Shown here in pieces: positions 43,697 to 51,996 of a DNA stretch of 64,000 bases. Both the position numbers and the translations under genes were made by a program. How positions within the stretch are numbered: position 1 is the first letter of the stretch; each line of letters begins with the position of its first letter. The notes under the pieces were generated by a model that did no database searches, was not told the DNA's origin, and was given only the letters and a program-made list of their open reading frames with translations. The DNA lies in NCBI GenBank assembly GCA_910587165.1, contig CAJUKP010000007.1, positions 1 to 64,000 of the forward strand. Reading direction: 5' to 3'. This stretch comes from an uncultured Duncaniella sp. (GTDB taxonomy: Bacteria; Bacteroidota; Bacteroidia; Bacteroidales; Muribaculaceae).

Positions 43697-44101
43697 TCAG
43701 GCAAACTCCGCCCTTACATCGAAGCACGGGCAGGCTTTCACGGCAAACTCGTTGTGGCCGTGTACGGTGGCTCCGGGAAACTGTGTCAGCAGCTGTTCCA
43801 CCAGTATGTGCAGTGATTCCCGCTGTGCGGGAGTGCGCGTGTCGGCCGGAGTAGTCCCGTCGGTTGCGAGCCCTCCGGCATAGACTATTCCGATTGAGTC
43901 ACGGTTGTGTCCGGCGCAATGCGCTCCGGTCTTCCATATAGGTCTTCCGGGGTGTACCGAACCGTCGGTGTATATGACGTAATGGTAACCGATTCCTGAC
44001 CAACCTCTCGCGCGGTGCCAGCGGTCAATGTCGGCCACGGTGATGTGTTGCCCGCACGGGGTGGCGGTGCAATGGATGATGATTTTCTTGATTTTTCTCA
44101 T
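43697..44101 (-). CDS. N-acetylmuramoyl-L-alanine amidase (T7 lysozyme-like)
   Basis: 134 residues. Amidase_2 fold: KKIIIHCTATP with the first Zn His, WSGIGYHYVIYTDG, AHCAGHNRDSIGIVYAGG, and the end TVHGHNEFAVKACPCFDV carrying the second Zn His, the catalytic Lys and the Zn Cys, as in T7 lysozyme. It has no signal peptide, as is usual for the phage- and element-borne forms common in Bacteroidales. It cuts the bond between MurNAc and L-Ala. No other phage gene is near, so it may be a domesticated remnant. Start at 44101 fits the family. Confidence 0.88.
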   Translation of the reverse strand: MRKIKKIIIHCTATPCGQHITVADIDRWHRARGWSGIGYHYVIYTDGSVHPGRPIWKTGAHCAGHNRDSIGIVYAGGLATDGTTPADTRTPAQRESLHILVEQLLTQFPGATVHGHNEFAVKACPCFDVRAEFA

Positions 44102-44194
44102 GATGCAGTGCGGTTTTTGAGGTTTCACACTGCAAAATTACAGGGCCGAACCGCCGGAAAGGTGCGGTAACGCCGTCTTGTCAGACAAATCTGA

Positions 44195-45202
44195 TCATTC
44201 GCTGAGAAGCGAGATGGCTTTCTCGAGTATGGGGTCGCGGCCGGCGGCCATGTCGGCGGGTGTGATCTCCGCCTCGCATCCTTCCGAGGGTTCCACTCCG
44301 CTCTCGGTGGACTCCCTGCGGGCATCGAGGATGGAGCAGGCCGAGAATCTCACTCCCCATCCGCACGGGAGCTCGGAAGAGTAGGGCATACCCGAACCTC
44401 CGCCGGTGGTGGCACCCGCCACCTTGACGCCCGGGAGGTTCTTCATGACCGACACGAAGTTGTTGGCGGCCGAGAATGTCGATCGGTTGGCCAGCACCAC
44501 CACGGGCTTGCCCCATCGTATGCGTCCTGCGGCAGCCGGGCGGTATGTGATGGCCCGCGGTTCGGAGAAGTCGTCGTGTCCGGGGCCGGTCTTGTGGGAT
44601 ATGTAGCCCACGACAGTCGGCTCGGTGATGAAGCGTGAGACGAATGTCTCGACGTTGGTCAGCGATCCGCCACCGTTGTCACGCACGTCGATGATGAGTC
44701 CGCGCGCGGATGAGAGGAAGTAGAGCACGTTGTCGAGATTTCCCTCGCCCACGGTCTGCGAGAATGTGGGATAGTAGAGATAGCCGATATTGTCGCTGAG
44801 GAATCCGTACATCATGCCGGAGGTCTGGCGGTAGTTGTAGTTGAAATATCTGTCCTCGATGACTCTCAGGTTGAAATTCTGCGGGTATGCGCTCCACCAC
44901 TCCCGGTAGTAGGATGTGTTGAACGATGCCGACAGGTTGACATGGCCGTCACGGAGCTCGTTGAGCATATCCGCGCACACGATGAAAAGTTCCTCGCGGT
45001 TCATGCCCGGTGCGATGCGGCGGGCATATCTGTCGTGGACTTCATCCCAGTCGATCTCTTTCTGCGAGAAGAAGCAGTAGTGCTCGTCGAGGATGGTCCA
45101 GAGGGCCTCGAAGTTGCCCTCGGGGTTGTCGACATACTCCTCAAGGTCGTGACATGAGACGAGCGAGAACAGGAGCACTATGGGGAGCAGGAGATTTTTC
45201 AT
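44195..45202 (-). CDS. S41-family (C-terminal processing type) peptidase lipoprotein
   Basis: 335 residues. Lipoprotein signal (LLLPIVLLFSLVSCHDLEE, Cys17). An N-terminal helical part, then the S41 core: LIIDVRDNGGGSLTNVETF, and the nucleophile Ser in ANRSTFSAANNFV, then GATTGGGSGMP. The PDZ domain common in CtpA-like enzymes is not obvious, so this is the short, tricorn-like type. It probably acts in the periplasm. The ATG overlaps the stop of the DUF3316 gene. Confidence 0.87.
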   Translation of the reverse strand: MKNLLLPIVLLFSLVSCHDLEEYVDNPEGNFEALWTILDEHYCFFSQKEIDWDEVHDRYARRIAPGMNREELFIVCADMLNELRDGHVNLSASFNTSYYREWWSAYPQNFNLRVIEDRYFNYNYRQTSGMMYGFLSDNIGYLYYPTFSQTVGEGNLDNVLYFLSSARGLIIDVRDNGGGSLTNVETFVSRFITEPTVVGYISHKTGPGHDDFSEPRAITYRPAAAGRIRWGKPVVVLANRSTFSAANNFVSVMKNLPGVKVAGATTGGGSGMPYSSELPCGWGVRFSACSILDARRESTESGVEPSEGCEAEITPADMAAGRDPILEKAISLLSE

Positions 45203-46059
45203 CAGTAGATGGCGTTGATGATACGTGCGGTTGAAGAGATTCCTTTGCGGGGATTGACCGAGAGCCATTCGCCGCTCACGCCTATGGAGAGGGCGTGGGT
45301 GAAGCGGTGTGTGACTATGTGGTTGACCTCGGACGAGTAGATCTTGCCCGAGTAGCCAAGACGAAGCGATGTGGAGCCGAAATGCAGGTCGGCTGTGAGC
45401 AGGTTGTCGAGTTCGAAGCGGTTGCCCCACCATGCGGCATGGACCAGACCGTCATGGTCGCCGAGGTATATCTCGTAGTAGAGCTCGCCGTAGTCAGGGG
45501 CGAAGAATATACCTGTCACCGGGAGCGTCGGACGATACATGAGGGTGACCGGTAGACGTCCCACCGAGCATCTGAACGCCGCATAGCCGGTGAGATTGAC
45601 TGTCCAGGCTCCTTTGGCCGATGCGGGGTTGTTGCCGTTGCGCGAGCTGTAGAGTGCTCCGGCTTCGATTCCGGTGGAGCCGCCGAGGGCGAGGGTGAGC
45701 CCCTTGACCGGACGCCACCGGTGCATCATGCCCCACTCGAGCGACAGCATGGCGCTCCACATGGTGGCGTTGCGGGCCGGATTGTCAGTGCGGTCCACCG
45801 ACAGGTTGCCGTGAAGGCTCATGGTCCACCTGTCGGGGGAGAAACCCATTGCCTGGTAACGCACATAGTCGAGCCCTGTGTGCCAGCCGTCATATTTCAG
45901 CGGTGTGAGATAGGTGTCGGCGAGATGTGAGGTGCCGTATTCGACCGTGTAGGCGGCGAAGACCGGGCGCAGCGGCTTTTCGCCGGAGTCTGTGTCGCGG
46001 GCCGTCAGCACAACCGCCGGGAACAGGAGGGTGAGGAGAAGTATGGTGAGCCTTGACAT
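45202..46059 (-). CDS. DUF3316-type outer-membrane beta-barrel protein
   Basis: 285 residues. Signal peptide (MSRLTILLLTLLFPAVVLTA), then alternating amphipathic strands (YTVEYGTSHLADTYLTPLKY, GLTLALGGSTGIEAGALYSS, LSIGVSGEWLSVNPRKGISS) typical of a small outer-membrane barrel; DTYLSPLxY-type motif fits DUF3316. Function unknown. It is coupled to the S41 lipoprotein by an ATGA overlap and starts 29 bases after parC stops. Confidence 0.75.
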   Translation of the reverse strand: MSRLTILLLTLLFPAVVLTARDTDSGEKPLRPVFAAYTVEYGTSHLADTYLTPLKYDGWHTGLDYVRYQAMGFSPDRWTMSLHGNLSVDRTDNPARNATMWSAMLSLEWGMMHRWRPVKGLTLALGGSTGIEAGALYSSRNGNNPASAKGAWTVNLTGYAAFRCSVGRLPVTLMYRPTLPVTGIFFAPDYGELYYEIYLGDHDGLVHAAWWGNRFELDNLLTADLHFGSTSLRLGYSGKIYSSEVNHIVTHRFTHALSIGVSGEWLSVNPRKGISSTARIINAIY

Positions 46060-46088
46060 GATGGGGGTCTGGAGAGGTGTGAGGTGGG

Positions 46089-48809
46089 TTATTCAAATAG
46101 GCGTTGCTGTCCGGTGAGTTCGTCGCGCACTTCATCGTCGCTCTTTTCGGTGGGATCGGCTGCCATGGCTTCATCCTGCGGAAGAGCTGTGGTGGCATTC
46201 TCAGTATCGTCGTCCTCCTCACCGTCGAGAGGTTCGGAAAGCAACGGCTCGAGCGGACGCACCTCGGCGAGATTCCACGTGGTGAGGCGTTTGCCCTTTG
46301 CCTTGAACGATTTCACGGCCACGAAGTCGCGGGCCACCACCTCGACGGCGGGACGGACGGAATCAGCTCCGCCAAACACCAGCTCGAAGCGTGCCCCCTC
46401 GTTGTCGGAAAGCTCGATGAGGGTGGATTTCTCATTGTCGCCGAGAAAGCGCTGTGGCTTTCCTGTCGGCTCGAAAGTGAACCGTTTCAGATAGGGATAG
46501 CCCTGGTCGGCATCGTTGAGCACCGCTGTCCACACCTTGTGTGGGGCGAACTTCTCGATACGGAGGATATTGTCGGGGTAATGGTTGGTGGCGTCGAACG
46601 ATGAGGTGTAGTATTCGCCGTTCTTGAGTATCACGAGCACGAGTTCGCCGGAATTGAATTCGCCCAGCAGGTTGCCGCGCCCCTCGTAGTTGAGGCGGTT
46701 GACGTCGGGGTCGAACCACACGTTGCGTCCTCCGAGAGTCGATCCGCCCTCCTTCTTCAGGGTGAAGCGGTGAACCTCGTTGCGGGTGACGATGTTGCCC
46801 ATTGCTCCGCGGCCCTTGGGCTTCATCGTGGAGAAGTCAATGTCAAACTGCAGGGTCTTCAGTCTGAGTTTCGGCTTTAGGGTCACCTTGACCACCTCGG
46901 CCTCACCGTTGGAGTTGGCCGTGAAGTAGCATACCCGGCTGCCGGCAGTGCCGCGGGTGAGGTTGTACTCCTTGTCGCGGGTGATGCCGGTGACGGGGAA
47001 CCGCTTCATATAATATGTGCCACCCTTTCCATCCTGATAGATGACGTTGTATATGGTGCGGGTGTCATTGCGCTTGAATACATCGACATGGATTATGCCC
47101 TTGCCCACGAACAGTTTCTCCTGCACCTTGACCACCTTGTAGCGTCCGTCCTTGTAGAAGATTATCACGTCGTCGATCGACGAGCAGTTGCACAGGTATT
47201 CATCCTTTTTGAGCGATGTGCCTATGAAGCCCTCCTCGCGGTTGATGTATAGTTTCTCGTTGGCCTCTGCCACCTGTGCGGCCTGGATGGAGTCGAAGTT
47301 GCGGATGACGGTCATGCGGGGGAACGACTGGCCGTATTTGGCCTTGAGCCTCTCGTACCATGCTATGGTGTAGGCGGTGAGGTTGGCCAGATGGCCGAGC
47401 AGCTCGTCGATTCGGGCCTTGTAGGATGCGATCAGTTCTTCCTGTCTGAGGGCGTTGAACTTGAGGATGCGTCCCATCTTGATCTCGAAGAGGCGTATGA
47501 TGTCGTCGTCGGTCACGGGGCGGATGAATGTCTCGGCCCAGCGCTCGAGGCGGCGGCGTATGTGGTCGATGGCCTCCTGACGGTCGCGGCTCTCCTCGTA
47601 TTCCTTATCCTTATATATGCGTTCCTCGATGAATATGCGTTCGAGTGATGCGAAGTGGAGCTGCTCGCGCACCTCGCCGAGCTGTATCTCCAGCTCGCGG
47701 CGCAGGATGTCGCGTGTGCCCTCCACATTGTGGCGGAGCACATCGCTCACTCCGATGAAGTGGGGCTTGTTGTCGTGGATGACACAGCAGTTGGGGGATA
47801 CGGACACCTCGCAGTCGGTGAAGGCATAGAGGGCGTCGATGGTGCGGTCGCTCGACGTGCCGGGGAGCAGGTGGACGAGAATGTTGGCGTGTTCGGCCGT
47901 GTTGTCATCCACTTTTCTTATCTTGATCTTTCCGCTTTCGAAAGCCTTGAGAATCGACTCGATGAGTGTGGCTGTGGTCTTTCCGTAGGGTATCTCGGTG
48001 ATGGCGAGTGTCTTGCTGTCGATCTTCTCGATCCTGGCACGGATTTTCACAGCTCCTCCACGCTCGCCGTCGTTGTAGCGCGACACGTCTATCGAGCCAC
48101 CTGTGAAGAAGTCGGGGTAGAGTGTGAACTCCTCGCCGCGCAGATGAGCTATGGCGGCGTCGATGATCTCGTTGAAGTTATGGGGCAGGATCTTGGAGGA
48201 GAGACCTACGGCGATACCCTCGACACCTTGCGAGAGGAGCAGCGGGAATTTCACCGGAAGGGTGACGGGTTCTTTCTTGCGGCCGTCATAGCTGAGAGTC
48301 CATTCGGTCACCTTAGGGTTGTAGACCACGTCGAGGGCGAACTGTGACAGTCGCGCCTCGATGTAACGTCCCGCGGCTGCACCGGCACCGGTGAGGATGT
48401 TGCCCCAGTTTCCCTGGGTCTCCACGAGGAGTTCCTTCTGTCCGAGCTGTACGAGGGCTTCATAGATCGACGCATCGCCGTGGGGGTGGAACTGCATGGT
48501 GTTGCCCACGATGTTGGCCACCTTGTTGAAGCGACCGTCGTCAAGCAGCTTCATCGAGTGGAGTATGCGTCGCTGCACGGGTTTAAGTCCGTCGTCGATG
48601 TGAGGCACGGCGCGCTCCAGGATGACGTAGCTGGCATAGTCGAGAAACCAGCTCTGATACATTCCGCGCAACTGGTGGCGCACGGTGTCGTCCTTGGTGT
48701 CCACTATGATTCTGGGGTCGAATTTGGCGGGTGCGGTTTCTTCGGCGGGTCGGTTTTCCTCGCTTTCTTCAGGTGTGATGTCGTCTATGATATCGTTCTC
48801 GTTGCTCAT
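46089..48809 (-). CDS. parC: DNA topoisomerase IV subunit A
   Basis: 906 residues. GyrA/ParC family: QRRILHSM block, quinolone-resistance region FHPHGDASIYEALVQLG, catalytic Tyr149 in AAAGRYIEA, then a coiled-coil gate and a C-terminal beta-pinwheel-like half. The GyrA box (QRRGGKG type) is not visible, which favours ParC over GyrA. At the Ser position linked to quinolone sensitivity the residue is Ala113, and the acidic position is kept as Glu117. Acidic, Thr-rich tail. The enzyme decatenates chromosomes with ParE. A TATCTTTG box lies upstream. Confidence 0.92.
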   Translation of the reverse strand: MSNENDIIDDITPEESEENRPAEETAPAKFDPRIIVDTKDDTVRHQLRGMYQSWFLDYASYVILERAVPHIDDGLKPVQRRILHSMKLLDDGRFNKVANIVGNTMQFHPHGDASIYEALVQLGQKELLVETQGNWGNILTGAGAAAGRYIEARLSQFALDVVYNPKVTEWTLSYDGRKKEPVTLPVKFPLLLSQGVEGIAVGLSSKILPHNFNEIIDAAIAHLRGEEFTLYPDFFTGGSIDVSRYNDGERGGAVKIRARIEKIDSKTLAITEIPYGKTTATLIESILKAFESGKIKIRKVDDNTAEHANILVHLLPGTSSDRTIDALYAFTDCEVSVSPNCCVIHDNKPHFIGVSDVLRHNVEGTRDILRRELEIQLGEVREQLHFASLERIFIEERIYKDKEYEESRDRQEAIDHIRRRLERWAETFIRPVTDDDIIRLFEIKMGRILKFNALRQEELIASYKARIDELLGHLANLTAYTIAWYERLKAKYGQSFPRMTVIRNFDSIQAAQVAEANEKLYINREEGFIGTSLKKDEYLCNCSSIDDVIIFYKDGRYKVVKVQEKLFVGKGIIHVDVFKRNDTRTIYNVIYQDGKGGTYYMKRFPVTGITRDKEYNLTRGTAGSRVCYFTANSNGEAEVVKVTLKPKLRLKTLQFDIDFSTMKPKGRGAMGNIVTRNEVHRFTLKKEGGSTLGGRNVWFDPDVNRLNYEGRGNLLGEFNSGELVLVILKNGEYYTSSFDATNHYPDNILRIEKFAPHKVWTAVLNDADQGYPYLKRFTFEPTGKPQRFLGDNEKSTLIELSDNEGARFELVFGGADSVRPAVEVVARDFVAVKSFKAKGKRLTTWNLAEVRPLEPLLSEPLDGEEDDDTENATTALPQDEAMAADPTEKSDDEVRDELTGQQRLFE

Positions 48810-48831
48810 CAGGTGGGATTGGTTACTCTCG

Positions 48832-48839
48832 CAAAGATA
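48832..48839 (-). promoter_or_regulatory. Bacteroidota -7 box before parC
   Basis: TATCTTTG on the minus strand, exact to TAnnTTTG, 22 bases before the start. No clear -33 box. Confidence 0.5.
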
Positions 48840-49077
48840 GTAAAAAAATGCGATAATTCCTATTATTTATTATAATGCGTTGTAAATCAGGTGTATGAAG
48901 TGATATTTAAAAATCTGTTAAAAGGGGGTGGGGCGGGATGGCGTGTGGTGGCCGCACGGTTATGTGGCAAAATGACACTTTTTTGTGATATAAGTGTCAA
49001 AATTCCATCAAAACGGCCGAAATGATGCGCATGGTTATGAAATTATGTTAAAATGCGGGAAATTTTCTTTGAAAAAC

Positions 49078-49108
49078 TTGCATGGTATTCCAAAACCCCC
49101 TACCTTTG
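49078..49108 (+). promoter_or_regulatory. Bacteroidota promoter in the 48.8-49.5 kb spacer
   Basis: TTG (preceded by C), 20 bases, TACCTTTG. There is no rightward protein gene behind it; the next gene is convergent. It therefore points to a non-coding transcript. Confidence 0.75.
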
Positions 49109-49113
49109 CAATG

Positions 49114-49181
49114 TGTTTTTCATGGTATTAGATTTAAGGTTAACAAAAGATTGGTTGTCGGGACGACAATCAATTTTTTTT
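49114..49181 (+). ncRNA. Candidate small RNA with its own promoter and terminator
   Basis: From the promoter above, transcription would start near 49114-49116 and run through CATGGTATTAGATTTAAGGT to an intrinsic terminator: GATTGGTTGTCG and CGACAATCAATT with GGA loop, followed by eight T (49149-49181). The predicted RNA is about 65-70 nt. The transcript has no convincing open reading frame. Two more hairpins follow it: CTCCGC/GCGGAG (49185-49200) and a 14-bp one with CCCCCGCGA and AGTCT arms (49236-49269). If the terminator is leaky the RNA would extend through them. Confidence 0.55.
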
Positions 49182-49235
49182 GTGCTCCGCGCAAGCGGAG
49201 GAAAAGATTGACGCATCTGAAAAGAATAAAAAACG

Positions 49236-49269
49236 CCCCCGCGAAAGTCTGGATAGACTGTCGCGGGGG
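49236..49269. repeat. Strong GC hairpin after the candidate small RNA
   Basis: CCCCCGCGA-a-AGTCT-ggat-AGACT-g-TCGCGGGGG forms 14 base pairs around a GGAT loop. It is followed by TCTGTTGATTTTA, too weak for a sure terminator. It lies between the candidate small RNA and the long palindrome. Confidence 0.8.
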
Positions 49270-49279
49270 TCTGTTGATT

Positions 49280-49492
49280 TTACCCATCAGGAATTTACCG
49301 GTCAGGAAAAAAGTTACCTGTCAGGATAAGGGTACATAATAACAAAGGAACAAAAGAAACATATTTTTATTTTTTTGTTCAGATATAAAAAGCTTGATTA
49401 ATCTGACTCAAAAAAGTTTTTGTTTCTTTTGTTCCTTTGTTATTATGTACCCTTATCCTGACAGGTAACTATATGCTTGTCCTGATGGGTAA
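49280..49492. repeat. Long nested palindrome, copy 3
   Basis: A 48-bp perfect inverted repeat (49314-49361 with 49421-49468). The stem begins with the unit TTACCTGTCAGGA and its exact complement. Two more left units, TTACCCATCAGGA (49280-49292) and TTACCGGTCAGGA (49295-49307), lie outside; the right side has TCCTGATGGGTAA (49480-49492), the exact complement of the outermost left unit, so there are two concentric paired units. The arm includes GGGTACATAATAACAAAGGA. Its loop contains TGTTCAGATATA and TTGATTAATCTGACTC. It ends 3 bases before the stop codon of the DUF4595 gene. Confidence 0.95.
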
Positions 49493-49495
49493 CTT

Positions 49496-50377
49496 TTACC
49501 AGGTGAAAGTGTATGTGTCGGTTCCTGACGGGAGATCGTTGACGTCGTAGGTGGTGGCCTTCAGCAAAGTGGGATGACCGCTTGCGTCAATAGTCCAGTC
49601 GAAGACCTCGAAGTCGCCCTCCTCGTTGTCAAGACGGAGCGGGAGATTTTTGGTGGGCTTGCCGAGTATGCCTGCGAAGTATACCATGTTCATATCGTCC
49701 ATGTCAACATCGAGAGTATAGTCGAAGAGCATGATGCCTGCTTTGTTGGCCACGGGGGCTGTGAACTTGTCGGTTGTGTAGGAAATCTCGGTCACGTCGG
49801 AGTAGGGATCCTCGTCGCTCTTTACGGTCACCTTGGTGATGTCGCCGTTGGTGTAGGTCATCTCGGTCACCTCGTTGCCTCCTTCGGTGCGTTTCATATA
49901 GTTGAGCTGGTTGTCGCTGTTGTATCCGAACCACCACTCGTCATAGCTTGTCTTCTCGTCGTAGGCGTCATAGTACACCTCATAGCAATATGTGGCGAAG
50001 CCTTTCTTGTTGATGTTGAGATAGTATGTGCATGATTCCGGATCCCTTTGGGTGCCTTCGGGAAGATTCTCGATGCGCATGACGCTCATGTCGTAGCGCT
50101 TTCCGTTGTACATCACGGGCTGGTAGGTGAAGGTATATGTGTCGGATGCATCCTTCATGGTGGCCACCTGTCCCTTCTCGTTGAGGGTCACGGCATAGTC
50201 TCCGATTTGGGTGGGAAGGCCTGCTGTGAGGACTGTGGCGGGGTTGATAGCCGAAGCCAGACCGCCAGATTCGCCGTTGTTTCCCTTGTTGTCATCATCA
50301 TTGTCGTCACATGATGTGAATCCGCAGCCCATCACTGCTGCCGCCAGGCAGAAGCCTAAGAATTTGATCTGTTTCAT
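49496..50377 (-). CDS. DUF4595-type lipoprotein
   Basis: 293 residues. Lipoprotein signal ending GCGFTSCDDNDDDN (Cys23), then a body of repeated strands with aromatic and acidic residues (WWFGYNSDNQLNYMKRT, VTEMTYTNGDITKVT, FAGILGKPTKNLPLRL) that fits the DUF4595 family of Bacteroidales lipoproteins. Function unknown; likely outer-membrane anchored. It carries TAACTTTG, a -7 box, at 50424-50431 on the minus strand. Its stop touches long palindrome copy 3. Confidence 0.82.
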   Translation of the reverse strand: MKQIKFLGFCLAAAVMGCGFTSCDDNDDDNKGNNGESGGLASAINPATVLTAGLPTQIGDYAVTLNEKGQVATMKDASDTYTFTYQPVMYNGKRYDMSVMRIENLPEGTQRDPESCTYYLNINKKGFATYCYEVYYDAYDEKTSYDEWWFGYNSDNQLNYMKRTEGGNEVTEMTYTNGDITKVTVKSDEDPYSDVTEISYTTDKFTAPVANKAGIMLFDYTLDVDMDDMNMVYFAGILGKPTKNLPLRLDNEEGDFEVFDWTIDASGHPTLLKATTYDVNDLPSGTDTYTFTW

Positions 50378-50423
50378 TTCGTGGTTGGTGTGTTAATGGA
50401 TATATATTTTCTGCAAATGTATG

Positions 50424-50431
50424 CAAAGTTA
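50424..50431 (-). promoter_or_regulatory. Bacteroidota -7 box before the DUF4595 gene
   Basis: TAACTTTG on the minus strand, exact to TAnnTTTG, 47 bases before the start codon. No convincing -33 box. Confidence 0.5.
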
Positions 50432-50512
50432 CACAATAAATCCAACACACGATAATGCCGACTTGTTGATGCCGTAAGTGAAAAAGTGAAAAATTTATAA
50501 AAAGTTAACTTT

Positions 50513-51268
50513 TCACATCACTTTGACCCCGGCTCCGGTGATGAGCGCGTGCTGGTCGGGTGTGATCTGCGAGTCGGTGATTATGGTGTCGACCATACTG
50601 AACGGACCGAGGCAGGCCATGGCGCTGATGCCGATCTTGGATGAGTCGGCCACGAGATACACCTCGTCGGCGGCCTGTATCATAGCGTTCTTCACCTCCA
50701 GGTCGCTCAGACCGGGATATGTGAGCTGCATGGAGGGTGAGATGCCGGCCGTGGCCAGGAAAAGCTTCGACACATGGAAGTTTCTCAGGCTGTCGGCCGC
50801 GAGTTTGCCTGTGAGCGAGAGGGTGGGTGCCTTGAACTCTCCTCCGGTCATCACGATGTTGATGCCGGGGTTCTCGCCGAGGATCAGGGCGATGTTGAGC
50901 GAGTTGGTCACCACGGTGAGATTGCGGCGGTTGACAATGAGATGGGCGATCTCGGTGGTGGTGCTTCCCGAATCGAGTATGATGCAGTCACCGTCGGCTA
51001 TCAGTCCGGCGGCTTTTCTGGCTATCTCCTTTTTCAGGTCGGTGTTGGCACGGTTGATCATCTTGCCCGTCTTTGCGAACGAGCCCACGCCGGTCAGGAA
51101 TGCGCCGCCATGTTCCCTCTGCACCTCTCCGGTGGCTTCGAGCGCTTCGAGGTCAAGACGTATGGTCACTTCCGACACGCCGAATATCCGGCTAAGTTCC
51201 TGCACCTTGGCGTGACCGTCCTCACGGATGAGGTCGAGTATCTTGTTTCTGCGTTGTTGTACTGACAT
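50513..51268 (-). CDS. DeoR/GlpR-family transcriptional regulator
   Basis: 251 residues. N-terminal winged helix (RRNKILDLIREDGHAKVQEL, then VSEVTIRLDLEALEATG) and a C-terminal sugar-phosphate-binding DeoR domain (IILDSGSTTTEIAHLI, VVTNSLNIAL, VMTGGEF, YLVADSSKIG). These proteins repress sugar catabolic genes and respond to phosphorylated sugars. Start at 51268, which shares a base with the ribB stop. The divergent sugar operon at 52076 has tandem CTTTCGTTTT repeats before its promoter, a plausible operator. The longer open frame through ribB is not real. Confidence 0.92.
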   Translation of the reverse strand: MSVQQRRNKILDLIREDGHAKVQELSRIFGVSEVTIRLDLEALEATGEVQREHGGAFLTGVGSFAKTGKMINRANTDLKKEIARKAAGLIADGDCIILDSGSTTTEIAHLIVNRRNLTVVTNSLNIALILGENPGINIVMTGGEFKAPTLSLTGKLAADSLRNFHVSKLFLATAGISPSMQLTYPGLSDLEVKNAMIQAADEVYLVADSSKIGISAMACLGPFSMVDTIITDSQITPDQHALITGAGVKVM

Positions 51269-51882
51269 TAGCCTATGTTGTTTTCTATATATTCGATTAG
51301 GGACTTTATTGACACAATTTTCAATCCGAAGCGTGTAGCTATCTGCTCGAGCTGGGGCAGACGTGCCATGGTGCCGTCGGGGTTCAGCACCTCGATGAGC
51401 GCACCTCCGGGGCGGAGTCCGGCCAGACGGGTGAGGTCGAGGAGGGCCTCTGTGTGGCCGTCGCGCCCTCTCACACCATCCGGATGGCCGTAGAGCGGGA
51501 ACACGTGGCCGGGCCTGGCCAGATCGTCGGGGCGGATGTCGCCTGCCACGAGGGCCTTTATGGTGGCGGCACGGTCGAAGGCCGACACGCCGGTCGTGCA
51601 TCCGTGGCCCTTGAGATCAACCGACATTGTGAACGGGGTGCCGAGCAGCGATGTGTTGTCGGCGGTCATTCTCCCGAGCCCGAGAGCATCGCAACGCTCC
51701 TGCGGCAGCGGCACACACAGAAGGCCGCGCCCCTGAGTGAGCATGAAGTTGATTTTATCGGGTGTCACAAATTCTCCGGCGAGAATGAAGTCACCCTCGT
51801 TCTCGCGGTTTTCGTCGTCGACGGCTATGATAATCTCGCCTTTGCGCAGGGCTTCCAGCGCTTCGGGAATGGAGTTGAGCAT
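51268..51882 (-). CDS. ribB: 3,4-dihydroxy-2-butanone 4-phosphate synthase
   Basis: 204 residues. Features: VDDENRENEGDFILAGEFVT with the metal-binding acidic loop, GRGLLCVPL, the SAFDRAATIKAL block and a late DGHTEALLDL. It converts ribulose 5-phosphate to the four-carbon precursor of riboflavin. Many Bacteroidales carry a ribBA fusion of about 400 residues; here only the ribB half is present. The loop before DGHTEA (YGHPDGVRGR) differs from the commoner RAxxGGVLxRxGHTEA. It is divergent from the sugar operon and overlaps the DeoR gene by one base; both enzymes around it use pentose phosphates. Confidence 0.93.
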   Translation of the reverse strand: MLNSIPEALEALRKGEIIIAVDDENRENEGDFILAGEFVTPDKINFMLTQGRGLLCVPLPQERCDALGLGRMTADNTSLLGTPFTMSVDLKGHGCTTGVSAFDRAATIKALVAGDIRPDDLARPGHVFPLYGHPDGVRGRDGHTEALLDLTRLAGLRPGGALIEVLNPDGTMARLPQLEQIATRFGLKIVSIKSLIEYIENNIG

Positions 51883-51905
51883 CTTGATTGGTTTCGTTTC
51901 TTCGG

Positions 51906-51913
51906 CAAAGGTA
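51906..51913 (-). promoter_or_regulatory. Bacteroidota -7 box before ribB-deoR
   Basis: TACCTTTG on the minus strand, exact, 23 bases before the ribB start. No TTTG at the usual -33 distance. Confidence 0.55.
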
Positions 51914-51996
51914 GCAAAAAAATCTCAGATGCTTTTCCCTGCCGGGGCGGCCTCAGGGAGTTAGAAGGCTTATTTTGGTTAAATAACGTTAATCTT

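Larger units (their letters stand above)
48810..49495. other. 686-base gene-free spacer
   Basis: Contains the parC -7 box, an A/T-rich stretch with the loose palindrome TGACACTTTTTTGTGATATAAGTGTCA near 48973 (TGACACTT/AAGTGTCA arms), the candidate small RNA, two hairpins and long palindrome copy 3. No protein-coding gene was supported here. Confidence 0.7.

Noticed and set aside
43697..44101. Prophage region suggested by the T7-lysozyme-like amidase
   Set aside because: No integrase, capsid, tail or lysis genes nearby and neighbours are ordinary chromosomal genes; the amidase is treated as a lone gene.
49082..49339. 85-residue frame on the plus strand in the 48.8-49.5 kb spacer
   Set aside because: It spans the promoter boxes, the terminator and a GC hairpin, and its start lies upstream of the predicted transcript; better explained as non-coding.
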